Below, piece after piece: positions 15,685 through 21,868 of a stretch of 39,209 bases of DNA. Position numbers and translations under genes: made by a program. This DNA comes from a virus. Where the stretch lies: IMG/VR virus record IMGVR_UViG_3300025312_000064, positions 1 through 39,209 of that record. One strand, 5' to 3'. Under the pieces are notes generated by a model that saw only the letters and a program-made list of their open reading frames with translations, was not told the origin of the DNA and did not search any database. Each line of letters starts with the position of its first letter. Within the stretch, counting starts at the first letter, position 1.

Positions 15685-16238
15685 TCATCTTTTACTCGAT
15701 CTATCCAGCGCAACAAACGTCAGCTCACTTGGCAGATTCAAGCCCCAAGTAAACCACGCATGTTCTTGCCAAGCCCCCGTGCCCTCGCCGCTCGGCGTTT
15801 CAAATTTGACGCGACCGCCCAACATCATAATTTGCAAGCCCCCATATTTTCTATAAAGACGCTGACGCTCAACGCCGCCGATAGCAGTAATCGGCAAGAG
15901 CAACGCGAACGGTCTTGACAGTAAATAACAGCGCGCAATAAATTCGTCTTTCAAACTGAATGGCGGGTTTGTAATAATGCAGTCGAACGCGTCAGGATGC
16001 CAGTCAAGGAAATTTCTCAACCAATAAGTACCTACGCCTTGCACGTCGGTTGCAACGACATCGAAGTTCAACACGCGAAATCTCTCAGAAAGATTTCCTT
16101 TTCCGCAGGCGCACTCCCAGATCTTCCAGCGTCGATCTATAAACTGCATGAGCGGCTCGAGAACATAGGGGGGGTCTGAAAGTCGTCGGCGTGTCCTTGT
16201 TCCATCGACGCAGGCTTTTGCGATTTTTGTTTTGTCAT
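15685..16238 (-). CDS. DNA methyltransferase (NPPF type) with -1 frame break near its start
   Basis: The C-terminal 154 residues from ATG 16149 form an intact frame with motif I (WECACGKGNL) and catalytic motif IV (TNPPFS), typical of N6-adenine enzymes. The natural start is farther upstream at ATG 16238, which overlaps the previous stop as ATGA and opens MTKQKSQKPASMEQ...DFQTPP. That frame fails after seven Cs (16168-16174); moving back one base restores YVLEPLMQF and joins it to the core. Such enzymes normally begin with a DFQTPP...LEPL segment, so both parts belong together (184 residues). The cause may be a missing C in the assembly, a true mutation, or -1 slippage on C7. It lies between nuclease genes and the early zinc proteins. 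Confidence 0.75.
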
Positions 16239-16618
16239 TTCTTTTTGCTCATCATCTTGTACGCGCTCTCGATCTGATCGATCGCCTTGCCATCGCGCAC
16301 CATGTTCGTTGTGTATCGCAGAACAACCCAGCCCAACAGCGCGGCCGCGTTGTATTTCTCACAGTCGCTTTCGTAATGTGCGCCGCGATTGTGCGCGCCA
16401 TTGACCCAAGTGCCGCCCTCAACCTCGATCGCAAGTTTGATCTCGGGATAGCTGAAATCAAATTGCCATCTGCGCGTCGGATGAAAGCGATGCTGTCGCA
16501 CTGCATCAGGCAGTCGCACTGCGCTCATCTGCGACGCGAGCAATTTCTCAAGGCGCTTGCGCTCGCTCTCTTTGAGCGCTTTCTGAAAACCTGTCTTTGA
16601 CATTTGATTGTCGATCAT
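16235..16618 (-). CDS. PD-(D/E)XK-like endonuclease (VSR/DUF559-like)
   Basis: The middle region FHPTRRWQFDFSYPEIKLAI followed by EVEGG (candidate acidic residues Asp54, Glu65, Glu67) is the pattern of small restriction-fold nucleases such as VSR and DUF559 proteins. Then come a His/Asn-rich loop and a helix-strand ending in GWVVLRYT. At 127 residues it is of normal family length. ATGA-coupled to the HNH gene upstream and to the methyltransferase downstream, forming a nuclease-nuclease-methyltransferase trio. It may act on recombination junctions, host DNA or mismatches; the substrate is unknown. Confidence 0.75.
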   Translation of the reverse strand: MIDNQMSKTGFQKALKESERKRLEKLLASQMSAVRLPDAVRQHRFHPTRRWQFDFSYPEIKLAIEVEGGTWVNGAHNRGAHYESDCEKYNAAALLGWVVLRYTTNMVRDGKAIDQIESAYKMMSKKK

Positions 16619-16995
16619 GGCACTGTGTCTTCCAAAAGATCGTTCGCAATTTTGAGCGGCGAGTTGATCAGATAATTTTTCACTCGATCAGTTCCGTAAC
16701 GCTCTTTCTGTTGCAAAATAAAAAAGCGACGAAACTCTCGAGAGTGTCCGTGCTCTGCGTGAAACGCAGAGCACACGATCGAGCAGTTGATCTCGTCGTT
16801 GATGTAATCGCGATCGCGTGCGCTCATCTTTTGCACGCGACCTTTCGTAATAAAGACCTCATTCATTTCGAGACCACCACTGCAAACGTGATCGACGAAC
16901 GCCTGACCCTCACAAGAGAACACGCGCCCGTCGATGATCACCTTTCGCAAGGGATTATCGACGAGCGCGCGCTTTAGTTCTTGACGCTTGTTCAT
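16615..16995 (-). CDS. HNH-like endonuclease, 126 residues
   Basis: The core has VDHVCSGGLEMNE near residues 34-46, and NCSIVCSAFHAEHGHSREFR near 70-89, fitting a beta-beta-alpha metal site with His and Asn ligands plus structural cysteines. This resembles small stand-alone HNH proteins of phages. ATGA-coupled on both sides. Role could be packaging-related cleavage or host DNA degradation. Confidence 0.65.
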   Translation of the reverse strand: MNKRQELKRALVDNPLRKVIIDGRVFSCEGQAFVDHVCSGGLEMNEVFITKGRVQKMSARDRDYINDEINCSIVCSAFHAEHGHSREFRRFFILQQKERYGTDRVKNYLINSPLKIANDLLEDTVP

Positions 16996-17639
16996 GCGGC
17001 TTGCTTTTTCTTTTCTGCTTTCTTGGCCTTGGGCGGCTTGTTCGGCTCGAACTCTTTTGCGATCTCACGCGCGTCTTTGATCGCATCGACAGCGAGCAGG
17101 ACATGCTCGCGCACTTTTGGATTCGGCGCGAGCTCAGCGAGGTTCGCAAGATCAGTGATCATCTTTTGAGCACGCTCGACAAAAGACTTTTTCTTTTTCT
17201 TGTCGGGGTTGATGCGCTCAGCGAGCTCAGTCGATGTCAGCATGCGGTGATCGCTCTCAGGGTCGCTTACCGCGATCTCGAGCCAGTGAATCTGCTCGAC
17301 GGCCGGCAGTTTTGCGACGACGGCGTGATGCGAGAAAGACAGCTCGGGTCGGCGACGCTCGCGCTCAACGCGCTTGCAGACTGACTTGTTGTTCGCGACG
17401 GCGTTGTAGGAATATTCGCCGAAGAGATCGACGACTTGCGAGAACGCTTCGCCGAAAGATTCCTCGCCATCATTGCAAAGATCGCCAACCCAAAACGGCA
17501 TGGCGCTTTTCATGGTGGCAAGCTTGGGGATGAAATCGCTGAGCTGTTCGATGCTCGGGATTTCTTTGAGCCTCAACGAGGTTGCGTCGAGCTCGACCCA
17601 CTCAGGTATATCTTGCAACATTGCTACATCATTTTTCAT
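16992..17639 (-). CDS. Conserved phage/mobile-element protein of unknown function, 215 residues
   Basis: I start it at ATG 17639, overlapping the upstream stop by 11 bp. The segment AMPFWVGDLCNDGEESFGEAF, followed by YSYNAVANNKSVCKRV and ELSFSHHAVVAKLPAVEQ, resembles a family I have seen in phages and actinobacterial elements, with a helical, HTH-like LSFSHH region. The C-terminus is a lysine/alanine tail (KKAEKKKQAA). A DNA-binding role is plausible but unproven. Confidence 0.6.
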   Translation of the reverse strand: MKNDVAMLQDIPEWVELDATSLRLKEIPSIEQLSDFIPKLATMKSAMPFWVGDLCNDGEESFGEAFSQVVDLFGEYSYNAVANNKSVCKRVERERRRPELSFSHHAVVAKLPAVEQIHWLEIAVSDPESDHRMLTSTELAERINPDKKKKKSFVERAQKMITDLANLAELAPNPKVREHVLLAVDAIKDAREIAKEFEPNKPPKAKKAEKKKQAA

Positions 17640-17865
17640 TGCGTGTCGCCTTTCTCGCAAGCGCTCGCTTGCAATTCTTACAGGTAACTTTTTCTTCCCG
17701 ATCATCCGTGTCGGGCATGTAAGGCGCGCGATCATTCATAAAGTTGATCGCATCGCCGCAGATAGCTCTTTGTGCATCCTCAGTCCAATGCCAGCGAGTC
17801 CACACAACGCCGAGCATTGGCGAGACGCGCTTCGCCCAGCGAACAGCATGCGGCTCAGTGTTCAT
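17629..17865 (-). CDS. Small protein with CxxC, 78 residues
   Basis: The start is set at ATG 17865, 11 bp inside the upstream gene. The N-terminus (MNTEPHAVRWAKRVSPMLG) looks like a short HTH; a WHWTED segment is reminiscent of excisionase-like winged helices; CKNCKRALA near the end gives a possible half zinc site. Function unknown; DNA binding is inference. Confidence 0.55.
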   Translation of the reverse strand: MNTEPHAVRWAKRVSPMLGVVWTRWHWTEDAQRAICGDAINFMNDRAPYMPDTDDREEKVTCKNCKRALARKATRNEK

Positions 17866-18085
17866 ACATCCCGCGATCTCTGAAACGTTCGTACTCGAGA
17901 TCGTTGTCTTCCTCAGCAAGCCCGTTCTCGTCGATCTGCCGTTTGCCTTGACACGCGGGAAATTGATTACAGCCCCAAAACGGACGCCACGTTTTACCAG
18001 CTGGCGGTCGGCGCAGAATCATTTTCGCGCCACAGTCAGGGCAGTAAGGCTCAGGCTTCTCTCGAATGCGAATGTGATCGATCAT
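17855..18085 (-). CDS. Topoisomerase-type C4 zinc-finger protein, 76 residues
   Basis: The core CPDCGAKMILRRP...FWGCNQFPACQGKR is a single four-cysteine finger of the kind repeated at the C-terminus of bacterial topoisomerase I. Here it stands alone, with an acidic tail. It would bind single-stranded DNA or a partner. ATGA-coupled to the small acidic gene upstream, in the replication operon. Confidence 0.75.
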   Translation of the reverse strand: MIDHIRIREKPEPYCPDCGAKMILRRPPAGKTWRPFWGCNQFPACQGKRQIDENGLAEEDNDLEYERFRDRGMYEH

Positions 18086-18249
18086 TTCGAGTCTCCCTCA
18101 ACGGTCTCTTTGGCCTCAAAGAGAGCCAGCGTGCCAGCGGCGACAACCTCGTCGTCGCTCAGGGTGCGAACTTCCTCGACATCCTCCGCTTCCTCGTAGA
18201 TCGTTCTGCCATCACGAGAGATTTCAACCCTGACAGTCAGCTTGCTCAT
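18082..18249 (-). CDS. Small acidic protein, 55 residues
   Basis: ATGA-coupled both to the helicase loader gene upstream and the zinc-finger gene downstream. Begins with a beta strand (SKLTVRVEISRDGRTIYEE) and is strongly acidic, ending in a helix. Function unknown; a protein-protein adapter in the replication set is possible. Confidence 0.65.
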   Translation of the reverse strand: MSKLTVRVEISRDGRTIYEEAEDVEEVRTLSDDEVVAAGTLALFEAKETVEGDSK

Positions 18250-19067
18250 AGCAAACTCTCTTGCTGAGCGGCGAGACGCATGTCTGCGCCCTCGAGGTGT
18301 AGCACTTTGAAACGTGCGTCGTGAATGCGTGAAGAAAGATAAGCGTCGAGCAGTTCGGGATTCTCGTTGCTCGCCATGATCGTGATGCTTTGACCGCGCA
18401 GAGCTCGCTGATAGCGCTCATCCATCAGCACGAATTTTCTTTCCTCAGCGAACTCAGTGCCACGCACACGATCGAACTCGTCGATCGCCAACAGCGGCGT
18501 TGAAATCCAGCGAGACAGCTTGATCTCTGAGACCTCGCTCGCGTTCTCTTTGTCGAACGCACTGCGCAGGTCGTCGATGATGCGAGCCATGCTGACGTAG
18601 GTTGCAGACGTTTTCTTTTCGAGCATCGTCTTTACTGCGATGTGGAGCGCGAGCGTCTTTGCGATGCCCGTTGAGCCCCACAAGTAGAGCCAGCCATGCC
18701 CGCGCTCGATCACGGCCTCGATCGCTTCTCTCGCTTCAAGCGCGCTGTCTGTCTCGAGCAAAGCATCCCACGCGAGCTTTCGCTCAGCGACGTACATGCG
18801 TTGTTGAACCTCGAGCGGCTCGTCGTAGATGCCAGCAGGTAACAAACCACAGCTCGCAAATATCTCGAAGCTCATCATGTCTCGGTTGGGGCAAGGCTCA
18901 ATTCTTCCGAACTTGGGATGACCGACTGGCAGATCGTAGCGAACGTACCCGATGCCATGGCATATCTCACAGTCCTCGGCGCACAGCTCTTTGACGATCT
19001 GCTTGAAAACTGGATCTACTTTCGGCTTCTGATCGATCTTGCCTTTTGCTTTTACCTTTGTTGCCAT
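18246..19067 (-). CDS. AAA+ ATPase, DnaC/IstB-like helicase loader
   Basis: A helicase loader that should deliver the host replicative helicase to the origin. Walker A is GSTGIAKT (131-138), Walker B LLAIDEF (192-198), a sensor-1 strand TIMASNE (229-235) and an arginine-finger-like LSSRIHD (244-250). The N-terminal domain carries cysteines (CEICHGIGY, EPCPN at about 33-60) that may bind zinc, as DnaC-type proteins sometimes do. It follows the putative initiator, as P follows O in lambda. The start is fixed by the GAAAGCTGAGG element at 19073-19083. Confidence 0.85.
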   Translation of the reverse strand: MATKVKAKGKIDQKPKVDPVFKQIVKELCAEDCEICHGIGYVRYDLPVGHPKFGRIEPCPNRDMMSFEIFASCGLLPAGIYDEPLEVQQRMYVAERKLAWDALLETDSALEAREAIEAVIERGHGWLYLWGSTGIAKTLALHIAVKTMLEKKTSATYVSMARIIDDLRSAFDKENASEVSEIKLSRWISTPLLAIDEFDRVRGTEFAEERKFVLMDERYQRALRGQSITIMASNENPELLDAYLSSRIHDARFKVLHLEGADMRLAAQQESLL

Positions 19068-19072
19068 TGCTA

Positions 19073-19083
19073 CCTCAGCTTTC
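19073..19083 (-). promoter_or_regulatory. GAAAGCTGAGG element, copy 5
   Basis: Exact copy 5 bp before the ATG at 19067; the stop codon of the 37-residue gene lies inside it. Confidence 0.8.
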
Positions 19084-19188
19084 CTTTCGGTGATTGTTGT
19101 CGAACAGCTTACACCAGATCAGCAACGAGAGCGCCAGCACGGCGACGATCGAACTCTCGATGATGAGTATTGCCACTAGCGAGCTCAT
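19075..19188 (-). CDS. Small membrane protein, 37 residues
   Basis: ATGA-coupled to the initiator gene and ending within the ribosome site of the helicase loader. Residues 3-25 are hydrophobic (VAILII..VAVLALSLLIW), followed by a short charged tail. Its translation could influence access to the loader's ribosome site. Function unknown. Confidence 0.65.
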   Translation of the reverse strand: MSSLVAILIIESSIVAVLALSLLIWCKLFDNNHRKES

Positions 19189-20003
19189 TTCTTGAGCCTT
19201 CTGACTTCACGTTCAGCGGCTTCGCGCTTTGTGTTCGCATCGAAGCCCTTGATCGTGGGATTAGCCTTTTCTTCCTCGTGAAGAAAATCGTACTTGCCGT
19301 TCAGTATCTTGAGATAGTTCTCGTCGTTGCGCAGAAAGAACTCGAGATCAAACCAGCCCTTGGCGAGTAAGCCTCTGTTCTTGCTGGCTTTCGTCATGGC
19401 TCTTTTCCAGTTCGTAGCGAAGCCTTTGTCTTTGATGCGCTTCTCTGCGAGCGAGCGATACTTGGTCGTCGTGATCTTGGGCTGTGCCTTGTCGGGAAAC
19501 TCTACGCCCCACTGCTCGAGAATTTCGCCCAGAATGTGCTTATGTTTAGAATCTATATCTAATGATGGTTGTAAGGATGATTCGTTTTCACTGGCTGAAA
19601 TATCTGTCGTTTCACTGACTGAAATATCCTGCTCTGAGGGTATTTCACTGGGTGAAATTTCGCTTTGAGCAGAGATTTCACTGGCTGAAATAACTAGTTT
19701 ATGTACGTCGATCGTGTAATCTGCCGTGTTGCGCTTCGAGCGCCCCTGATATTCGATGTAGCCATTCGCTTGCAAAGCATCGAGCCCGTCGACGACCGTT
19801 GCCTGACCGCGCAGAGAAGTCTTGCGCATCAGACGAAAGATGCTCGGGTACGCACCCTCGCCCTCATCGCTTGCGTGATCAGCGAGAGCCAGCAAAATAA
19901 ACTTTGCCGTCGCCGCTTTGATCGTCTTATACTCGCCGCTCTTTTGAATCGACAGGTCTTGCATGTCGTGAGCAAAGACGAGCGCCATCAGTCGAACGCT
20001 CAT
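19185..20003 (-). CDS. Replication initiator with winged-helix N-terminus (lambda O-like organisation)
   Basis: Residues 28-105 look like a winged-helix domain (KFILLALADHASDEGEGAYPS, then a recognition-type helix and YIEYQGRSKRNTADYTI wing). Residues 106-150 are a Ser/Glu-rich linker with ISxSE repeats. The C-terminal 110 residues (WKRAMTKASKNRGLLAKGWFDLEF) look like a DnaD-type domain that contacts helicase machinery. The linker DNA holds four palindromic repeats beside an AT-rich stretch, as the origin lies within the O gene of lambda. The helicase loader follows. I see the domain pattern and repeats directly; initiator function is inferred from them. Confidence 0.75.
   Translation of the reverse strand: MSVRLMALVFAHDMQDLSIQKSGEYKTIKAATAKFILLALADHASDEGEGAYPSIFRLMRKTSLRGQATVVDGLDALQANGYIEYQGRSKRNTADYTIDVHKLVISASEISAQSEISPSEIPSEQDISVSETTDISASENESSLQPSLDIDSKHKHILGEILEQWGVEFPDKAQPKITTTKYRSLAEKRIKDKGFATNWKRAMTKASKNRGLLAKGWFDLEFFLRNDENYLKILNGKYDFLHEEEKANPTIKGFDANTKREAAEREVRRLKK
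19541..19691. other. Putative replication origin: AT-rich stretch plus four iterons
   Basis: Four copies of TTTCACTGRSTGAAAT start at 19586, 19610, 19643 and 19676 (spacings 24, 33 and 33 bp). Each is an imperfect palindrome (TTTCA..TGAAA). Directly left, 19541-19570 is AT-rich and could melt. The whole lies inside the initiator gene, as in lambda. Confidence 0.65.
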
Positions 20004-20188
20004 CGATCAGCCTCGCGATCCCCAAGCAAGATCAGCTCGAGAGGTTTCCCGATCGCTCTGAGCTTGGCCGGCATCGGCAAGTTCCTATGAAAAATTGTTA
20101 TTTCGACTGGCTTGATCTCTCGCTTATGTGCCCCGCTCGAGAGACGTTTCGTGAACACTGCGTAAGTTGTGATCTTGCTTATAACCAT
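20000..20188 (-). CDS. Unknown basic protein, 62 residues
   Basis: First gene of the leftward replication operon, ATGA-coupled to the initiator. Basic N-terminus and a beta-rich middle (VEITIFHRNL). Its ribosome site (20193-20203) is exactly complementary to a segment of its own leader RNA (see 20193-20255), so its translation, and by coupling that of the initiator, may be controlled by RNA folding. No family recognised. Confidence 0.65.
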   Translation of the reverse strand: MVISKITTYAVFTKRLSSGAHKREIKPVEITIFHRNLPMPAKLRAIGKPLELILLGDREADR

Positions 20189-20192
20189 TTCG

Positions 20193-20203
20193 CCTCAGCT
20201 TTC
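20193..20203 (-). promoter_or_regulatory. GAAAGCTGAGG element, copy 6
   Basis: Exact copy, 4 bp before the ATG at 20188; pairs with copy 7 in leader RNA. Confidence 0.8.
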
Positions 20204-20226
20204 TATTAGCTTTCGGCGGCTCGAGC

Positions 20227-20237
20227 GAAAGCTGAGG
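20227..20237 (+). promoter_or_regulatory. GAAAGCTGAGG element, copy 7 (no gene follows)
   Basis: The only exact copy not placed before a start codon. In the leftward transcript it reads as the complement, CCUCAGCUUUC, most of it in the loop of a 12-bp hairpin. Confidence 0.75.
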
Positions 20238-20270
20238 TGCGAACGCTCGAGCCGCTTACTTGCCTCACTC

Positions 20271-20279
20271 ATACTATCA
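20271..20279 (-). promoter_or_regulatory. Possible leftward extended -10 promoter
   Basis: TGATAGTAT reads as an extended -10 (TGN + TAGTAT). The -35 region is poor. Transcripts would carry the structured leader at 20193-20255. Confidence 0.4.
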
Positions 20280-20332
20280 GAGAGCCCTCGAAAGACAGCC
20301 CCCGAATTTGTTGTATCTTTTTCAATGGTCTA

Positions 20333-20341
20333 TGTTAGAAT
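20333..20341 (+). promoter_or_regulatory. Possible rightward extended -10 promoter
   Basis: TGTTAGAAT reads as an extended -10 (TGN + TAGAAT) with a TTGTAT box 19 bp upstream. It would start about 15 bases before the GTG at 20363. Confidence 0.45.
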
Positions 20342-20362
20342 TTCAGTCGAGCTGAGGTGCTT

Positions 20363-20572
20363 GTGAAACCTGACCCCTGTGCAGTTGGCAAACTACTCAT
20401 AGCGCTTGATCAGACAGCGAAACTCGCTGGCGTTCTGATCACCGACCCCATGCGTCGACTGTGGCCTGACCACGCTCGAAAGTGTGGGGTTTGCGTTCAT
20501 GTCTATCACGGCTCAGAAAGCGAGGTCTCATCGAGCGATCGCCCTGATCAGTTCAACCAACCCAAACCATAA
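20363..20572 (+). CDS. Unknown protein, 69 residues, first gene of rightward operon
   Basis: The GTG at 20363 is chosen because GAGCTGAGG (20349-20357), a near copy of the shared element, ends 5 bp upstream. Basic protein with two cysteines (KCGVCVHVYH) in the middle and a polar C-terminus. Its stop precedes the AAGGAG site of the next gene. Function unknown; as first early gene it could be a regulator. Confidence 0.55.
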   Translation: MKPDPCAVGKLLIALDQTAKLAGVLITDPMRRLWPDHARKCGVCVHVYHGSESEVSSSDRPDQFNQPKP

Positions 20573-20582
20573 GGAGAAAAAA

Positions 20583-21581
20583 ATGCCAGAAGCAAAGAAA
20601 GGCGACAGCGAGCTCGTCGTCGTAGCAGACAAAGAGAACAGCATGCTTGATCAAGTTGTTCAGCTCGGCTCAATGAACTTGAGCCCGCGTGATGTCATCG
20701 TCTACGCGTCCGCGATCGCGAAAGAGCTCGCGAAAGTGATCGAAGATCAAGCCATGTTCTCAAATATCAACGGGAACAGGTACGTCAAAGTTGAGGGCTG
20801 GGAAACTCTGGCCGCAATGCTCGGGCTCACACCCCGCGAGCGCTACGTCAAGTCTCGCACTTGGTCGGGCGCTGACGAGTTCAAGCAAGACAGCGAGCGC
20901 GAGTTCGTTGAGTACGAAGCCTACGTTGAGCTCGTGCGCAACACTGACGGCATGATCACAGGCGGCGCTAGTGCGATCTGCGCCACCAACGAGATCACTC
21001 GCCCGCGCAACGGCGCACCGCATTACCGCTGGGAAACTGGCAATGCGCCCCGCTCAATGGCGCTGACGCGTGCGACGAGCAAAGCTCTGCGCGTCGCTCT
21101 CGCTTGGGTGATCACGATGGCAGGCTACAAGCCGACACCCGCCGAAGAAATGGACATGATCATCGACGGCGAAGTGCGTGACGTAACGCCCAAGGGCAAG
21201 AAAGCTCAGCCTGCGGCGAAGCCCGCTCAGAAACTTGAGCGTCCTCTCGCCCCTCACAAACTCGAAGAAGCTTTCGAGGTAAAGATCAAGAAGCTGACCG
21301 CTGACGGCTTCACCAAGCTCAGCAAGACCGAGCTGGCAAATCTGCGCGGTGCGTTGCTCGACATCTACAGCGGCAACGAGGATGCGCTCACGACGTTCTT
21401 GCGCATCTTTGGCTCAGCGGCAAGCGATGTTGACGAGCTCAGCACCACCCGCGCCCGCGTGCTTCTCGACTGGCTGGCTCTCGACGACAAGGGCGAGCCG
21501 AATGAACACTCTGTCGCAGAGGCGATCGGCGCTCTGCACTATGCGAGCGAAAAGATCGCGCAAGGGCAAGGCGGGGAATGA
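20583..21581 (+). CDS. Conserved protein, putative ssDNA-annealing/recombination function
   Basis: The start at 20583 has an AAGGAG site 7 bp upstream; longer frames to the left lack one. Conserved-looking segments are YVKVEGWETLAAMLGL (67-82) and RSMALTRATSKALRVALAWV (157-176), followed by GYKPTPAEEM. I have seen this pair of motifs in phage and actinobacterial proteins encoded near replication genes. The early position and basic middle suggest a Rad52/Erf/RecT-like annealing role, but no catalytic motif proves it. Residues 195-225 are a basic linker, and a separate helical C-terminal domain follows. Confidence 0.55.
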   Translation: MPEAKKGDSELVVVADKENSMLDQVVQLGSMNLSPRDVIVYASAIAKELAKVIEDQAMFSNINGNRYVKVEGWETLAAMLGLTPRERYVKSRTWSGADEFKQDSEREFVEYEAYVELVRNTDGMITGGASAICATNEITRPRNGAPHYRWETGNAPRSMALTRATSKALRVALAWVITMAGYKPTPAEEMDMIIDGEVRDVTPKGKKAQPAAKPAQKLERPLAPHKLEEAFEVKIKKLTADGFTKLSKTELANLRGALLDIYSGNEDALTTFLRIFGSAASDVDELSTTRARVLLDWLALDDKGEPNEHSVAEAIGALHYASEKIAQGQGGE

Positions 21582-21844
21582 GCAAACAGCTCGCCAAGAT
21601 TCTTGCGCAGATCATCGACAACCCGTTTGACGGCCGCGGACTCACCGCGGCCGAAACGCGGGCATCGAACCTCGCCGCTCACGGCATGACCTACCAAGAG
21701 ATCGCCGACGAGCTCAAGATCACTGCGCAAGCGGTCGGCAACACTCTACTCAAGGCGAGCAAGAAAATCGGCGTTCACCCCCGTCAGTTTCCAAACCTGC
21801 TGATCAAGCAGATCCAAAAGCAAATCAAAACATATTCTCACTAG
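21578..21844 (+). CDS. LuxR/sigma-region-4-type HTH protein, 88 residues
   Basis: ATGA-coupled to the gene before. Residues 22-66 (LTAAETRASNLAAHGMTYQE then IADELKITAQAVGNTLLKASKKIGV) form a GerE-type helix-turn-helix like those of LuxR regulators and sigma-70 region 4. No receiver or ligand domain is attached. It is the best candidate for a transcription regulator in the window and may switch early to late expression. Confidence 0.8.
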   Translation: MSKQLAKILAQIIDNPFDGRGLTAAETRASNLAAHGMTYQEIADELKITAQAVGNTLLKASKKIGVHPRQFPNLLIKQIQKQIKTYSH

Positions 21845-21848
21845 ACAA

Positions 21849-21859
21849 GAAAGCTGAGG
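21849..21859 (+). promoter_or_regulatory. GAAAGCTGAGG element, copy 8
   Basis: Exact copy, 9 bp before the ATG at 21869. Confidence 0.8.
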
Positions 21860-21868
21860 TTTTTTGAA

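Larger units (their letters stand above)
20193..20255 (-). promoter_or_regulatory. Leader RNA with competing hairpins and an anti-ribosome-site loop
   Basis: Three overlapping perfect inverted repeats: 20193-20203 with 20227-20237 (11 bp, hides the ribosome site of gene 20188); 20216-20227 with 20244-20255 (12 bp, GCGGCTCGAGCG and complement, 16-nt loop); 20208-20215 with 20226-20233 (8 bp). The first and third exclude the second because they share bases near 20227. In leftward RNA the loop of the 12-bp hairpin displays CCUCAGCUUU, the complement of the shared ribosome site. This looks like a translational switch or attenuator. Confidence 0.6.
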
